DNA from: Pelargonium cotyledonis
Lineage: Eukaryota; Streptophyta; Magnoliopsida; Geraniales; Geraniaceae
Assembly: GCA_036897625.1 (NCBI GenBank)
Contig: JAYMTA010000473.1
Span: forward strand, 1 to 28,164
DNA length: 28,164 nucleotides
Direction: 5' to 3'
The position numbers and the translations under genes were made by a program. Shown piece after piece: positions 9,720-21,554 of this stretch (positions are counted from its first letter, which is position 1; every line of letters starts with the position of its first letter). The notes below the pieces were generated by a model. It saw only the letters and a list, made by a program, of their open reading frames with translations, ran no database searches and was not told the DNA's origin.

Positions 9720-9807
9720 ATGGCCGGCTCGGCTGTCACATCTCCGCTCTGCACTTGGCTGGTCGCCGCCTGCATGTCCGTTAACTGCGACACGGACCGT
9801 CCCGTGA
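9541..9807 (+). promoter_or_regulatory. Overlapping upstream ORF of KASII (88 codons)
   Basis: An ATG at 9541 opens an 88-codon frame that ends at 9807, overlapping the first 88 nt of the KASII coding region in a different frame. The predicted peptide is Leu, Pro and Ser rich with no recognisable domain, as expected of CT-rich DNA. It could act as a translational brake if it lies in the transcript. It could also be chance, since its ATG context (A at -3, C at +4) is only moderate. The KASII ATG has the strong context ACCATGG. Confidence 0.35.
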
Positions 9808-12800
9808 AGCCTTCTATGCTCCATTCCCAGAAGAGATTGAACAGGTGGGTTCGGAGGAGGAGGGTTCTCGCTAAATGTAGCAGCAGACAAGGTGGTCAAT
9901 TCTCGAGTGGCTTGATTTCTTCCTTCTGCGGATCCAGCATTCAGGGTCTCATGAGTACTTGCCTCACTTTTGAGCCCTGCGATGAGTACTGCAGCTCAAA
10001 AGGGTTTTATTCGCTTTTTGGATCGAACAGTGCGTCAGTCAATCGAAGTCAGAGGCATTTGAATCGAGCCGCTCATTCGGGTACTTGCTTTTCGGTGCTA
10101 ATTTACTGAATTTGAGCTTGTTTTGCTGATCTTCTTTTGTTTACAGTGACAAGCCATCTGTGTTGCTTGTGGTGGTTTTGCTGTGCAGTTCTTGTAGTTT
10201 AAGCATTTTTAATTCATTTTCGATTTGGGATTCTGGGCATTTGTTTTTTCGGAATTGGTTGCATTTTGAGTTGTTTATGATTTTTCTGCTTTGGTATCAT
10301 ATAACCTACCCCGCGGGTTGGTTCATGTCTTTTTTATTTATTTGTTTGGCTTATTCATGTGCCATCTGTGTGATTTAAGCTTGGTTTGATTGTTTTTGTT
10401 AGGTAGCTGGGAAATAATTTTGCTTACGCATCATATGGTTGATTGGAAAAGAGGAACAAGAATCCTTACTTAAATCTGAAAACCTTTTAATATTTGGGTT
10501 TTGGGACTTGGGGTTCACTCAAGTGAACCAAAGGAAGCCACTAGGCTTAATTGAATTTCAGTTCCTTATTTCTGTGGAAGACAATTGACAATTTATGTTT
10601 CCGCTGCTACTACCTAGGGGTTGTTTCAGATGCGGGCTTGTATTTGATATTTATAGCAGTGAATACAATTTTTTTTGGTACAGTTTATGTGGTTGTAGAT
10701 GTTTGCTGAATTTGGACTTAAGATGTATCGTACCTTACTCTGGCAATCACTTGATACCACTGATTATCATTTTAGAAGTATCCTGGAAACAGTTAAAGTG
10801 AGTTGGCATGTCATTTTTTGAGGTAAGAATGTAGCTTATCAGAGTATAGAAGTTTAGTGACTGATTCATTTAACTTTCACCGTTGCTATCTCCTTTCAAC
10901 TATCTAGGTTTAATTACAATGGTCAATGCATCTGCGCTAATCCAGATGTTGGTTTTTGCTGTTGTTTTGTTTTTTGGGCTATATATTCAAAAGAAAGTCT
11001 AGTCATTTATCAGTTTTTGATCAACTACCTTACTACATGCTAACATATATACACAACCTGCAAATGGTTGATTACATTGTAGGGGAAGTTATGGCTGTAG
11101 CTGTTCAACCTACAAATGAAGTCGCAACAAAGAAGAAACCTTTCACAAAGCAAAGGCGAGTTGTTGTGACTGGGATGGGCGTGGTGACTCCACTTGGTCA
11201 TGATCCAGATGTCTTCTATAATAATTTGCTTGAGGGTGTTAGTGGCGTAAGTGAGATTGAGGCGTTTGACTGTACGGAATTTCCAACGGTATAATTTTCT
11301 CCAAGTTCTATCTTCTATTTTTACTTGCTTTCGATATTCTACTTACTGTACTTTCTTTCAGAGAATTGCTGGAGAGATAAAATCTTTTTCCACAGATGGG
11401 TGGGTTGCACCAAAATTATCCAAGAGGATGGATAAGTTCATGCTTTACATGCTTACAGCTGGCAAGAAAGCCTTAGCAGATGGCGGGATTACTGGAGATG
11501 TGATGGATGAATTAGATAAAACTAAATGTGGTGTTTTGATTGGTTCAGCTATGGGTGGCATGAAGGTAAAGTTAACCTTTCTGTATTTGTTTTGTTTTTG
11601 TTTTTTTTTTGTTATGTGGAAAGAATGACGTTGGTGCTCTGAGACTGGATTGATTCTTGTTCTCAATATTAAAAGAAACTTAATTTATACAAGCCTCTCT
11701 GACCTAAATATATAATGGAATTTTCTCAAATTTATTCACTTAATTTTGTGATCCGTAAGAGCCACATGACTGGCATATAGGACAAGCAATTTGAATCTGC
11801 AATGCAGTTGTCTTGTTAACTAATTACTCCTTGTTGGTATTCTTAAACAGGTTTTTCATGATGCAATTGAAGCCTTAAGGATCTCATATAAGAAAATGAA
11901 CCCCTTCTGTGTACCTTTTGCGACCACAAATATGGGTTCTGCCATGCTTGCTATGGATCTGGTCGGTTTAGTACTACTACGTATTAAGATACACATTTAT
12001 GAGTATTGGAATTTAGACTGCTCACTCACTTATCCATTTCAGGGATGGATGGGCCCTAATTATTCAATTTCTACTGCTTGTGCTACTGGCAACTTTTGTA
12101 TAATGAATGCTGCAAATCATATCATTAGAGGTGAAGCCGTAAGTATTTTGCATTAATGCTTGTGAGCAAAGCAATTTGTTGTAGTTGCTTATATCTTTCA
12201 TTGCGTTCTTTAATAATATCGCTGAAACAAATAGTTAAAATCAAACTTCAAATTTATCACATTTTGTGCTATATGTATGCAGGATGTAATGCTCTGCGGT
12301 GGCTCAGATGCAGCAATTATACCTATTGGTATCCTTTTCTCCCCAGTATATACATTTCCTTATGCATGTGTCAACTTGATGTGTAAAGTAGTTGGTATAA
12401 TTTTTGGTGCAGGTTTGGGAGGTTTTGTTGCATGCAGGGCTCTTTCACAAAGGAACAGTGACCCAACCAAAGCATCACGCCCTTGGGATAGTGTAATGTT
12501 TTCAATATTTCTTGCGCTTTCTTTTCACCCTTTCATCCTTTTATCATGTAAATATGCTCAATCAAGGCAGAAAATCAAACTGTAATATTGGTTTTGTTCC
12601 TTTTTCTGTTTCATGCGTGTTATTTACATTGAACCTTTGGTTTGTAATTTATCAGAATCGTGATGGATTTGTTATGGGTGAAGGAGCTGGAGTTCTGCTT
12701 TTAGAAGAATTAGAGCATGCTAAGGTATATACTCAAGCTAAGACTTTTTTTTTTTTTTTTTTCAAATTAAGACTTAAGAAAGCCATGTCATGTTGTATCT

Positions 12801-15800
12801 GTATGAAGTTCAGTTTTTACCAGTGGCCTTTATTAAGGGCCACATCATTTATTAAATCATAGGCTATTACATATCTGAATCTACATTCTATTGTGTTTAT
12901 CATATCCTCATGAGTCAGTCAAATTATTTATTAAATGACTGCATTATACTTGCATTTGAGTAATTTATTTCATGGACTAAATTTTCTTTTGCAGAAAAGA
13001 GGTGCAAATATTTATGCAGAATTTCTCGGTGGAAGTTTCACATGTGATGCTTATCACATGACCGAACCACATCCAGATGGTATGTCCCATTCCTTTAAAA
13101 TTTCACGCTTATCATGCCATAACTAAATTTTGGACATTCTCAGTTTCTTTTCATGCTCCCCATTTTCTTCTTGATATATCCCCCCGTTCGGTAGCTTTAC
13201 CTGTGTATAATGAAGTTGTGGGATATTGTTATGAAACATGGTTGTATGAGTTACAAGATAGACAGAAGCTCATTCCTTGCTTTCTATCTTCATGCCTAAT
13301 AGGAAGGTCGTAGTGAATTCGTGATGGACCTTTACCATTTTGGTGGGCGGTTCTGAGTTTGTGAGGATGACAGTCTGTGCATGGTAGTTGAATATCAGCT
13401 TAGCCTTTTTTTTCCCATAAACTAGACTTGATGTAGGCATTGATAGATCCTGTTGGCTGAAAGAAAATGTGTGGCCAAAGCATATATCATGCACAAAGCA
13501 GTATTTAGCTGTGTCTCATTGTTTGGATTTTGGGGCATATTGGAATTTCTTGTGCGGGAAATAGGAAAAATGTACCTAGTGCTTTAGGCCTTAAGTGAAG
13601 GATTTGAATTTATCTATCGGTTACGTAATTGAAACTATGTTACAACTATAGATTGCGTGTTTATCATAAGTTGTGTAATTTTTATTTATTGAATTCCTCG
13701 TCTAGTTACATCCTTGTGGCATGATCAGAAGAGATGTATACACCGTCTGAAAGAGAAAGATGGGTTAAGTGTTCAAGACTGACCCATACAACTCACTTGA
13801 GTCATAGGTAACATTTACTTTGTATTTTCCCTAAAATCCTGCTAAGTTTAGGAACTAACTGATGTTATTAAGACCATGAAAACTGTTCTGTTTATCATTT
13901 TTTTTCTAACTCTTATTCATATTCAATTGCAACATATACATAATATATATTTTCCAAGTAATTAAAAATTAAAAATACATTTTTAAGAGTACAATACATT
14001 ACTTATTTCTTTAAAGTATGAAAACGGTGGGATAGTAAAATATTAATAAATTAATGGTTTCAAAATAAAAGTGGGACAATTCCAGTACGACCCAAACTAA
14101 ACAAGCCCTTGGTCTATGGATGTTCACTTTTTTCTCTACTAACTCTATGGACTCTGGATGTGAAATACTCTACAGTAGATTAGGTAGGGTGGAACCTATA
14201 TAAAACTATGAAAGGTGTATCACCTCTGGCTTCTATTGATATTTTATTTGTAAGATGGTATGGTATGTCGCTGTTGCGACCAATAGTAGGGTAGTACTTG
14301 TCTGATAAAGACAGCCTTTTAGTCTTACTTCCCCAATAGTTGGGTTGTCTAGCGATTCCTGCATTTCATTTTGCAGCCACTATCTTTAATGTGGTTTTAC
14401 TTGTTTTTGTTGCACCCGTATTTAGTTTATTTGTGGAAAAACAACTGGACCCGGTAACTCCATTGCATTACAGTTGGGTATTACTATGTCACATATGACT
14501 TTATATATTTATTATTTGCATGTTAGCCGCTAGACATGTGTGTAGATGATGGTCTGTACTCAGCCACTGTCATCCTTCAACCGAGACCAATACTAGTGTG
14601 CCTGTTTGGCTGATAAAATTCGCAGAAACAATGCTTACCGTTGGAATAGATGGGTTGCTCTCATTGCTCCTATATTGCATAATTTTATGTCTCATGCTTT
14701 AACATCTGCGTTACAATGATTGACTGATTGAGTTAAAATTCTACCGTTCCTCAATTTTTATTTTCCAAGAACTATGATTTAATTTGATCTACTAAATAGA
14801 TAAGAGAAGTGTAGGGTAAGTCGCATCAAACCAGTCACAACTGTCCTTGTGGATTATGTATGAGATGTACCACAGCTCTCTGGCCTGACCCATGAATTTT
14901 TCATGTTGAGTTGCATGCTTTGGTTGGCTGCTATTGCATCTATAGATATCTAATTGGTTTTGCTGCTGTGTATACCTTTGAATCTGTGAAACTATTACAA
15001 TCTCAAAACACTTAAACTGCTTCCTTTTCTTGTACACTTGTGCATGATGCCTAGAATATATCCTTTGGGTTTCAATATATACATGCAACAGTATTATGCA
15101 TTTACGCAATAAGCTATAGCATTTGTATAGTTATTGCCTTTGATTATTACAGAGTGACAGGCGAGATCATTACATATGTTTGACAATGCCTTTACAGTCT
15201 CCTTTACGATTGTAAGAGCTTCAATGGATTGACTTTCTTTCTTGTCTGAAAACAGGGCTTGGTGTTGTTCTATGCATTGAAAAAGCATTGGCTCAGGCAG
15301 GGGTATCAAAGGAAGATGTAAATTACATAAATGCACATGCTACATCCACACTATCTGGAGACCTTAAAGAGTATCGAGCCCTCGCTCAATGTTTTGGCAA
15401 GAATCCGGAGGTACCTGAGAGGCATTAATTATATTTCTTCATAATCTATTTCTAATAATACCAGATTGCCATCTGTGATAAAATTTCTCATTCGTGTAGC
15501 TAAAGGTGAACTCTACAAAATCTATGATTGGTCATCTACTCGGAGCATCGGGTGCTGTGGAAGCAGTTGCAACAGTACAGGTAACTGTTAACCCACTATT
15601 TGATTTTGTTGTGAGAGACAGAGTCGTAATTTATCTCTCTTCTGCAATTTAACGTGTATTTAACTGTGGTTTTGATTAGAGGGCCAAAAGAATTTCTGGC
15701 ACCTGAAACAAAGGCAAAAACTCAGTGTACTAGTTCAGTTTCATTTTATGTATTTCTTATGTTTAGTTCCTGACAAATCTACTGCATTCCTCACATAGGC

Positions 15801-16080
15801 AATACGAACAGGGTGGATTCACCCAAATATCAACCTGGAAAACCCAGACTCGGGTGTGGTATGTTCTTTTATTGTGCTCGTTTGTTAGTGTGTGATACTA
15901 TGATGGTTTATTCCACTTTCTTTTGGCATCTGATCGGTTCATGCTTTTGACGTGTCAAATCAGGATACAAATCTGTTGGTGGGCCCAAAAAAAGAAAGAA
16001 TGGACATCAAGGTGGCGTTGTCGAATTCATTTGGGTTTGGCGGACACAACTCATCAATCATATTTGTTCCTTACAAGTAG
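9720..16080 (+). CDS. KASII: 3-oxoacyl-[acyl-carrier-protein] synthase II, plastid (13 coding exons)
   Basis: Plastid condensing enzyme that elongates palmitoyl-ACP to stearoyl-ACP with malonyl-ACP (Arabidopsis FAB1). Coding exons: 9720-10080, 11083-11288, 11362-11565, 11851-11961, 12043-12138, 12283-12328, 12413-12492, 12656-12724, 12995-13079, 15256-15410, 15500-15580, 15799-15858, 15964-16080. All introns are GT-AG and all joins are in phase, giving 556 residues; the Arabidopsis protein is of similar length. The start is the first in-frame ATG, and the N-terminus ([14 protein letters not shown], then [19 protein letters not shown]) matches KASII transit regions rather than KASI. The condensing domain begins at about residue 145 (RRVVVTGMG). 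The catalytic triad is visible: Cys307 in STACATG, His447 in NAHATST and His483 in KSMIGH, with Lys478. The C-terminus is GFGGHNSS...PYK. Unusual residues are CATG where I recall CATS, STLSGD for STPAGD, and DGLG for DGAG. It converges with RRP12. Confidence 0.96.
13080..15255 (+). other. KASII intron 9, unusually long (2176 nt)
   Basis: This intron is over twice the length of any other intron in the gene; the next largest is intron 1 at 1002 nt and most others are 73-285 nt. It splits a Gly codon (phase 1). No conserved coding segment, RNA gene or clear inverted repeat or target duplication was found by eye. Open frames within it on both strands look like chance. An old insertion is possible but undocumented here. 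Confidence 0.7.
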
Positions 16081-17085
16081 AATAGATTTTGCAAGCTACT
16101 CCAACCTGTGTAATGATAGTCATTTGCATATCAAAGACCCTATATTATAATGGTAAAGGACTCTCGTTACTTACTAGACTAGACTCTTGGTTTTTGTTCA
16201 CCTTAGCGAAATGGGAGACAACTATGGGACGGGAAAAGTTTCTCGTAGTCTCCATTACGATTTGCTTTCAAAGTAGTCTCCATTACGATTTGCTTTCAAA
16301 AGTACTCTTCAGATGGCTTGATGTTGCAATTACCAAATGCCCAGGAAGTCTCTTTTTCACTTGATTTTCTTCTGTTTGGTTGGGAGTTTGCAGCGCGCGC
16401 AGCCTTGCAAATGACAACGACGGATATGCGGATGGTTTTGACAGGAAGAGAAAGCGAAGAAGACTTGCATTTCCATGTATTAAACACTGCTTTTGTTGTG
16501 ACATGTTTTTTTTTTTTTTTTTTTTTCTCATTGACAAATACTGTAGAATCTGGCCTGATTGATGTTATTACTATCTACTGTACCATCACTTGCTTTTTGT
16601 TTTCATGATGTACAGCAAGAAGAGAATGGTAATCACTGTCCAGACAATGAAATTGTTTCAGTTTTGTAATCATGTTTCTCAAGTTACACATATTCTTCAA
16701 AACATATAAACAAGCATATTTTGTAATGTAAACAATATCAGAAGCTGACCACAATATCACAAGTTGTAATAATATGAACAAACTGATAAAACATGTGTGC
16801 AAAACCAAAAATCGAATTGAAATCAAAACATTCATCTTATAACCAAATCATTACATAAGAACCAAGTCAAAGAGCTAGCATTCCTGGCCTTACAAAATTG
16901 GACTATAACTTATGTTCTAGCTATTTTATCATTTCAAAACAAAGAATTGAAAACACATCATATATATGAAAAATAATAAAACATACAAACTAGCTCTCGA
17001 GCCATTGCCAAAAAAAGCAGCATTAAGTGAGGCCATGACTGTGCCTCAACTTTTGCGCATACCCAGGTGGTGTTGGTCGGTTTCT
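16081..17085. other. Convergent 3' region between KASII and RRP12
   Basis: The stop codons of the two genes face each other across 1005 bp, which must contain both 3' untranslated regions and both poly(A) sites. I see no gene here. Landmarks are a 28-bp tandem duplication (16245-16300) and a run of about 21 T (16506-16526). No unambiguous AATAAA is seen downstream of the KASII stop before 16600, so the cleavage sites cannot be placed. Confidence 0.6.
16245..16300. repeat. Perfect 28-bp tandem duplication in the KASII 3' region
   Basis: Units 16245-16272 and 16273-16300 are identical, each beginning GTAGTCTCCATTACG and ending GCTTTCAAA. Perfect identity suggests a recent event. The position, 165 bp after the KASII stop codon, is probably inside the 3' untranslated region. 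Confidence 0.95.
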
Positions 17086-19867
17086 TTACCTGGTCTTCTT
17101 CTTGCTGCTTTTCATTTGAACCCCCGTCTTAAACCGCAATCCTTTCATTAAGAGTGCACTGGAAGCACTCTTACCTTCAAGCCTTTTTGTCATTTTTACC
17201 ACACTAGACATGCCCTTTCTGGCTGCTGCTCGATGCTCTGGTCTACGGCTCATCATCTTGCGGTCAAGAGGCCAATATGCATATGGCTCGAGCTTGTCCT
17301 TCTTCTTCAAATCTCCAGCAGCCTTCTTGCTTGCGTACTCACTTCCTGTATATGCCCACCCTGAGTCCGATGTTGATGTTTTCCTCCTCTTCTGGTTTTT
17401 CGTTGAGGATTTTGCTGAATACGCGGCTTCGCTCTTTGAATCTGAATCTGGACCGGAAGTTCGTTCCCTCTTCAGCTTACCACCTTCATGTATCACCATG
17501 CGCCCAGAAGAATCTATCTCGGGCTCATCATCTGATTCTACCTTTCGTTTCAGATGCCCTGATGATTGAAGTGCTGATCGTGTCTTGTTCCGATCAAGCA
17601 AATCAAGGGGCTCATCCTCATATTGGTCATACAAGTCTTCTGGCAAACTCTTATCTACATTACGTGTTCTCTTGGACCTGGACAACAATCATGAAATTGA
17701 AAGAAAAATTAAAATTTGGAAACACATGCTTAGGGGCAGCATGGTCAAATTAGCAATCAAATTTTATAGCATTCGGCTTCAGCTATGGCATATATTATTT
17801 TAATTTCATGGCATATTAGCATCAACTATCAAACCAGCCACAGATAGTTTTCAGTTAAACCAGTCAACTTATAGCCAAAAGATAGTTTTCACTTGAAGCA
17901 TATTCATTAATAACAATTAAACAATACGTAGAACATAACATACTGGAGCAAAGAGGCCTTCGATTTGAGCTGTGATGATGCCCTGCCCCGGAGACCAGCA
18001 ATAGTCTCACCATCCATAGTCTCATCACTGTCATCTTCATCACCAAAATCAGAAAATATTTTGGTATGATTCCATCTGCTTTGCCTGGAGAAATAAAATC
18101 ATATTATATCGCGCATTGAATTCGAAGCCCAAATGAATAAATGAAATAAAATGCACTCATTCGCATCAGTAAGTCATACATCACAAGAACAAAATTGAAC
18201 ATGGTCATAATACAACCCAATGAGATACACCAATCCATGCTTATAAATAAAGAAAAGAGATACACCAATCCATGTAGCCATGGTAGCACATGAACTATTA
18301 AGCCATTGGAATGATAAAGAGAAATATGATGGATTATCTTCTTTGAAGGTGTTAATTATGCCAATCTAACATTTGGATTGCCCATCGAAGTCAAAAACTG
18401 AAGGACCCAACTGCAAGCACCAGAAAGCATGATGCTTGATTGTTCATGTGCACTAGCCACACCAACCTTTTAAAGAAGAATATACTTTCACTGCAGTAAC
18501 ACATGGCTACCAAATAAAGGACAAATCAATATGGCGCGTAATTAGTTGCAATTATAAAAAGAAAACTGAAATGTTATGTTTGGTTTTATTTATTGAATCC
18601 TACCAAACATAGCAAGTGACCAGATAAATTATGTTTTTGGACGGGAACAAAAACATTATGAAGGCTTGACTGCTTTCTCCATAACTATCTATTATTGCTC
18701 CCCACTAGTTTTCTGTTACTTTCTTAACAGAAATATCCTGATTTCAAGTTAAAAATGGATACGTTGACAGGTAGCACGCAAGAGAATGTGAAGCTTGTAT
18801 ATATATTTGTGTGTGAATGCAAAAATAAAGTAATTTGTTATGGAACAGAGATGTGATAGTACACAAGCATGCATGTCAAATAAATGTATCAAAGCAAAAT
18901 ATTGAGTACCTCGACGTAGTTGCTTTAGAAAAATGAGATCTAGTCTCCTCAGAATTAGATTCAACTTTCTTCTCTTTGCGCTCCTTGATCTGTTTTCAAT
19001 AAAGATGGATCTGTTTCAGAATATACAAAACTGATTATATTCTACTTCCATGCAATTCTTTTGAATGTACCTTCCGTATGTTAGTAAGAAGTTTCATGTG
19101 ATCTTCAGGCATCACAGCCTTCACAGCATCCAAACCGCATTTCTTGACAAGCATTTCCAGAAGAAGTTTAACCTGAAAACAGAGATTTGAAGACAAGTAA
19201 GAATTAACCACCACAGATGGAGAGTACATTGCTGTTTGCTAACAGATATTGTTGAGAAGATAAACATGTCATGATTTTAAAGAGAGATGAAGAGGAAAAT
19301 ACTGTGATCCGCCCATATAAATGGCGCAAGTTATTAAGCGGAAACCTTTTGTCAAAAAGTAAAACCTGATTGTTCTTATGGTCATATGGTGCTAGATATA
19401 TTTAAGCAAAGAAAAGAAGACAAACAATGACTAAGAAAAATACAGCATCCTCTGCTCAACTATATACAGGACTATCCAGAAGACGTAAAGATTACAGACA
19501 AAATGAAAAAGATGATTTTCAACACTGTAATATTTCAGAGAACAGCACCAAGAATGTGTTGGTAAGGGCCAAAAGCCCAAAACTGAGTCCTATTAACAAA
19601 AATTACAAGAGTGGCTAGTGAAACACTTTGAATTCAATATTGAAGTCACTGGATTTTTTCCCTGCATAATCTCAAGTGAAGTGAGGTTTCAACCCCATAC
19701 AACAAAATTGTATAACCATAACTTCAGATATGACAATAATAAATATGAGCAAAACCAGAGGTCTTATTTTCATTAGAAGACTGATATTACATGACAAAAA
19801 GTTTTAACTTCGAGTACAAAACTAAAGGCAAACCTTTAATACCAAACTCGATGGTTTTGAACCAAGT

Positions 19868-19911
<44 letters not shown>

Positions 19912-21515
19912 ACCTTAGCTTTAAAGTGGTTTTTTGTGTCATCTTGCCACTTAAGCAAGCCTTCAACTAAGTTTCTCAAGTGCATTTGCAACTCTTCACC
20001 TTGTGACTTAGCAACTAACACCTTCAATAGACCTAAATTAGCCTGCATAGGAAAGTGGGAGTAAACGTCCAGCCGTGGAAAGGCAAAAAAGAATGTTGAG
20101 GCAGTTATCATACAAACATACACAGCTATTTTACTAAAGTGTGACACCAAAGTGGAGATGAGAGAGAGAGAGAGAGAGAGCACGAACTTTAATTATTTCT
20201 CTGTTCTTTCTTTGAAGGAGGAGAAGTGCAGATGGAATCACATTGTAAGCAGTAGAAACAAGATCAGAAAACTCATAAGCCAATCGAGCTAAGCCTTTAA
20301 CAGCAGCACTGATCATATGAGGAGTTTCACCGGCCAAGCCTCCAGCTACCTGCAACCATGATTATGTTTTCCTTTGTAAACGTATAGAACAGTCGCAAAA
20401 TAAAATTTAAGATGACACCTTGGTCCATTTGTTTTCAAAGGATAAGACTTCCAATGATTAACCTTCAAAAACACAAATAAAACAGAGATTGTACCATGCT
20501 AAATAATTGATATAAATTCTCTTTTTTTCCACCATTCTCTTCATCTCCGCATGCATGGCCAATCTGGACAAGTATCTCGTAAGCTCTGTTTCTCGTTTTT
20601 TTATTAGACTGCATGATGAATCAAAGAGGATACCTTAGCATTATACACAGTATAAAGTTCAGAAGAAAAAGAAAAATATTGAATCAAAGAGGATAACTTA
20701 CCATTATACACAGTATAACGTTCAGAAGAAATATAAAAATAAATATTGAATTGAACAAAAATATGAATTTCTTAAAATTTTAAGTAGGGCATATTTAATC
20801 ACAAGAAATCCTAGATCTTATTTCCACTGCAATAACGTCAAATCAAAACATTAATCTTCACAAATTTACATGTCCAGTCAATTTAATCGCCAATGAAATG
20901 TTACTGCTAGTATATCACAAAATTACATGTCCTAGAAACGTTTATCACTTTCTGCATGATTCACACAAAAACAGTGTCAATTTTTTTTATTTGAAACACA
21001 TATATAGGATAATCATCTTGGTGATAAACCATCAATCTACAAGAAAAGCAATAATGATAACAGCAAAAGTTAAAACACCGTTAACAAGTAATCCAGCAGA
21101 AAACATAGGATACCTCTTTCAAAGCTAGTACTATTTCAGTAAGAAAAGTACTAATGACACCATGCCTCATCTGCTCTGAATTATTCTGTAAACAAAACCA
21201 TAGTGTTAAATTAGCAATGATGGCAACTACCCATATGATGGAAATGTCAAAATCGTTACAAAATACAACAATTGCATCCGCATAATACATAAGAGACATT
21301 ATAAAACCAATTAATATATAATAACCTTGGAGACATGGACTATTAAAAGATGTAAACAGTCAAGCCTGTAATGTTTGGCTGAAAAATGGCATTTAGGAAG
21401 CACTTCAATCATAAGTTCAAGCAATTCGTCGCCTTTGGATGAAAGAAACCAATCACAATTCTGACAAGACAAAGCAGAGAACAGATCAGCTTATCAGTAT
21501 ATTTGTGCTATGAAT

Positions 21516-21554
<39 letters not shown>

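Noticed and set aside
14792-15336. Two - strand ORFs inside and at the edge of KASII intron 9
   Set aside because: They have no recognisable domain, and one runs over KASII exon 10 in antisense.
16318-16608. + strand ORF after the KASII stop
   Set aside because: It runs through the poly(T) tract (poly-Phe) in the 3' region and has no homology that I can recognise.
17210-17803. Three + strand ORFs over the RRP12 last exon
   Set aside because: They are mirror frames of the real - strand exon, which carries the conserved RRP12 C-terminal signature.
20181-20187. Alternative exon 13 donor six bases or fewer downstream (GTGCTC after TTC)
   Set aside because: It would insert a Phe between Lys and Ala in the conserved EIIKANLGLL stretch; the GTTCGT donor keeps the conserved protein.
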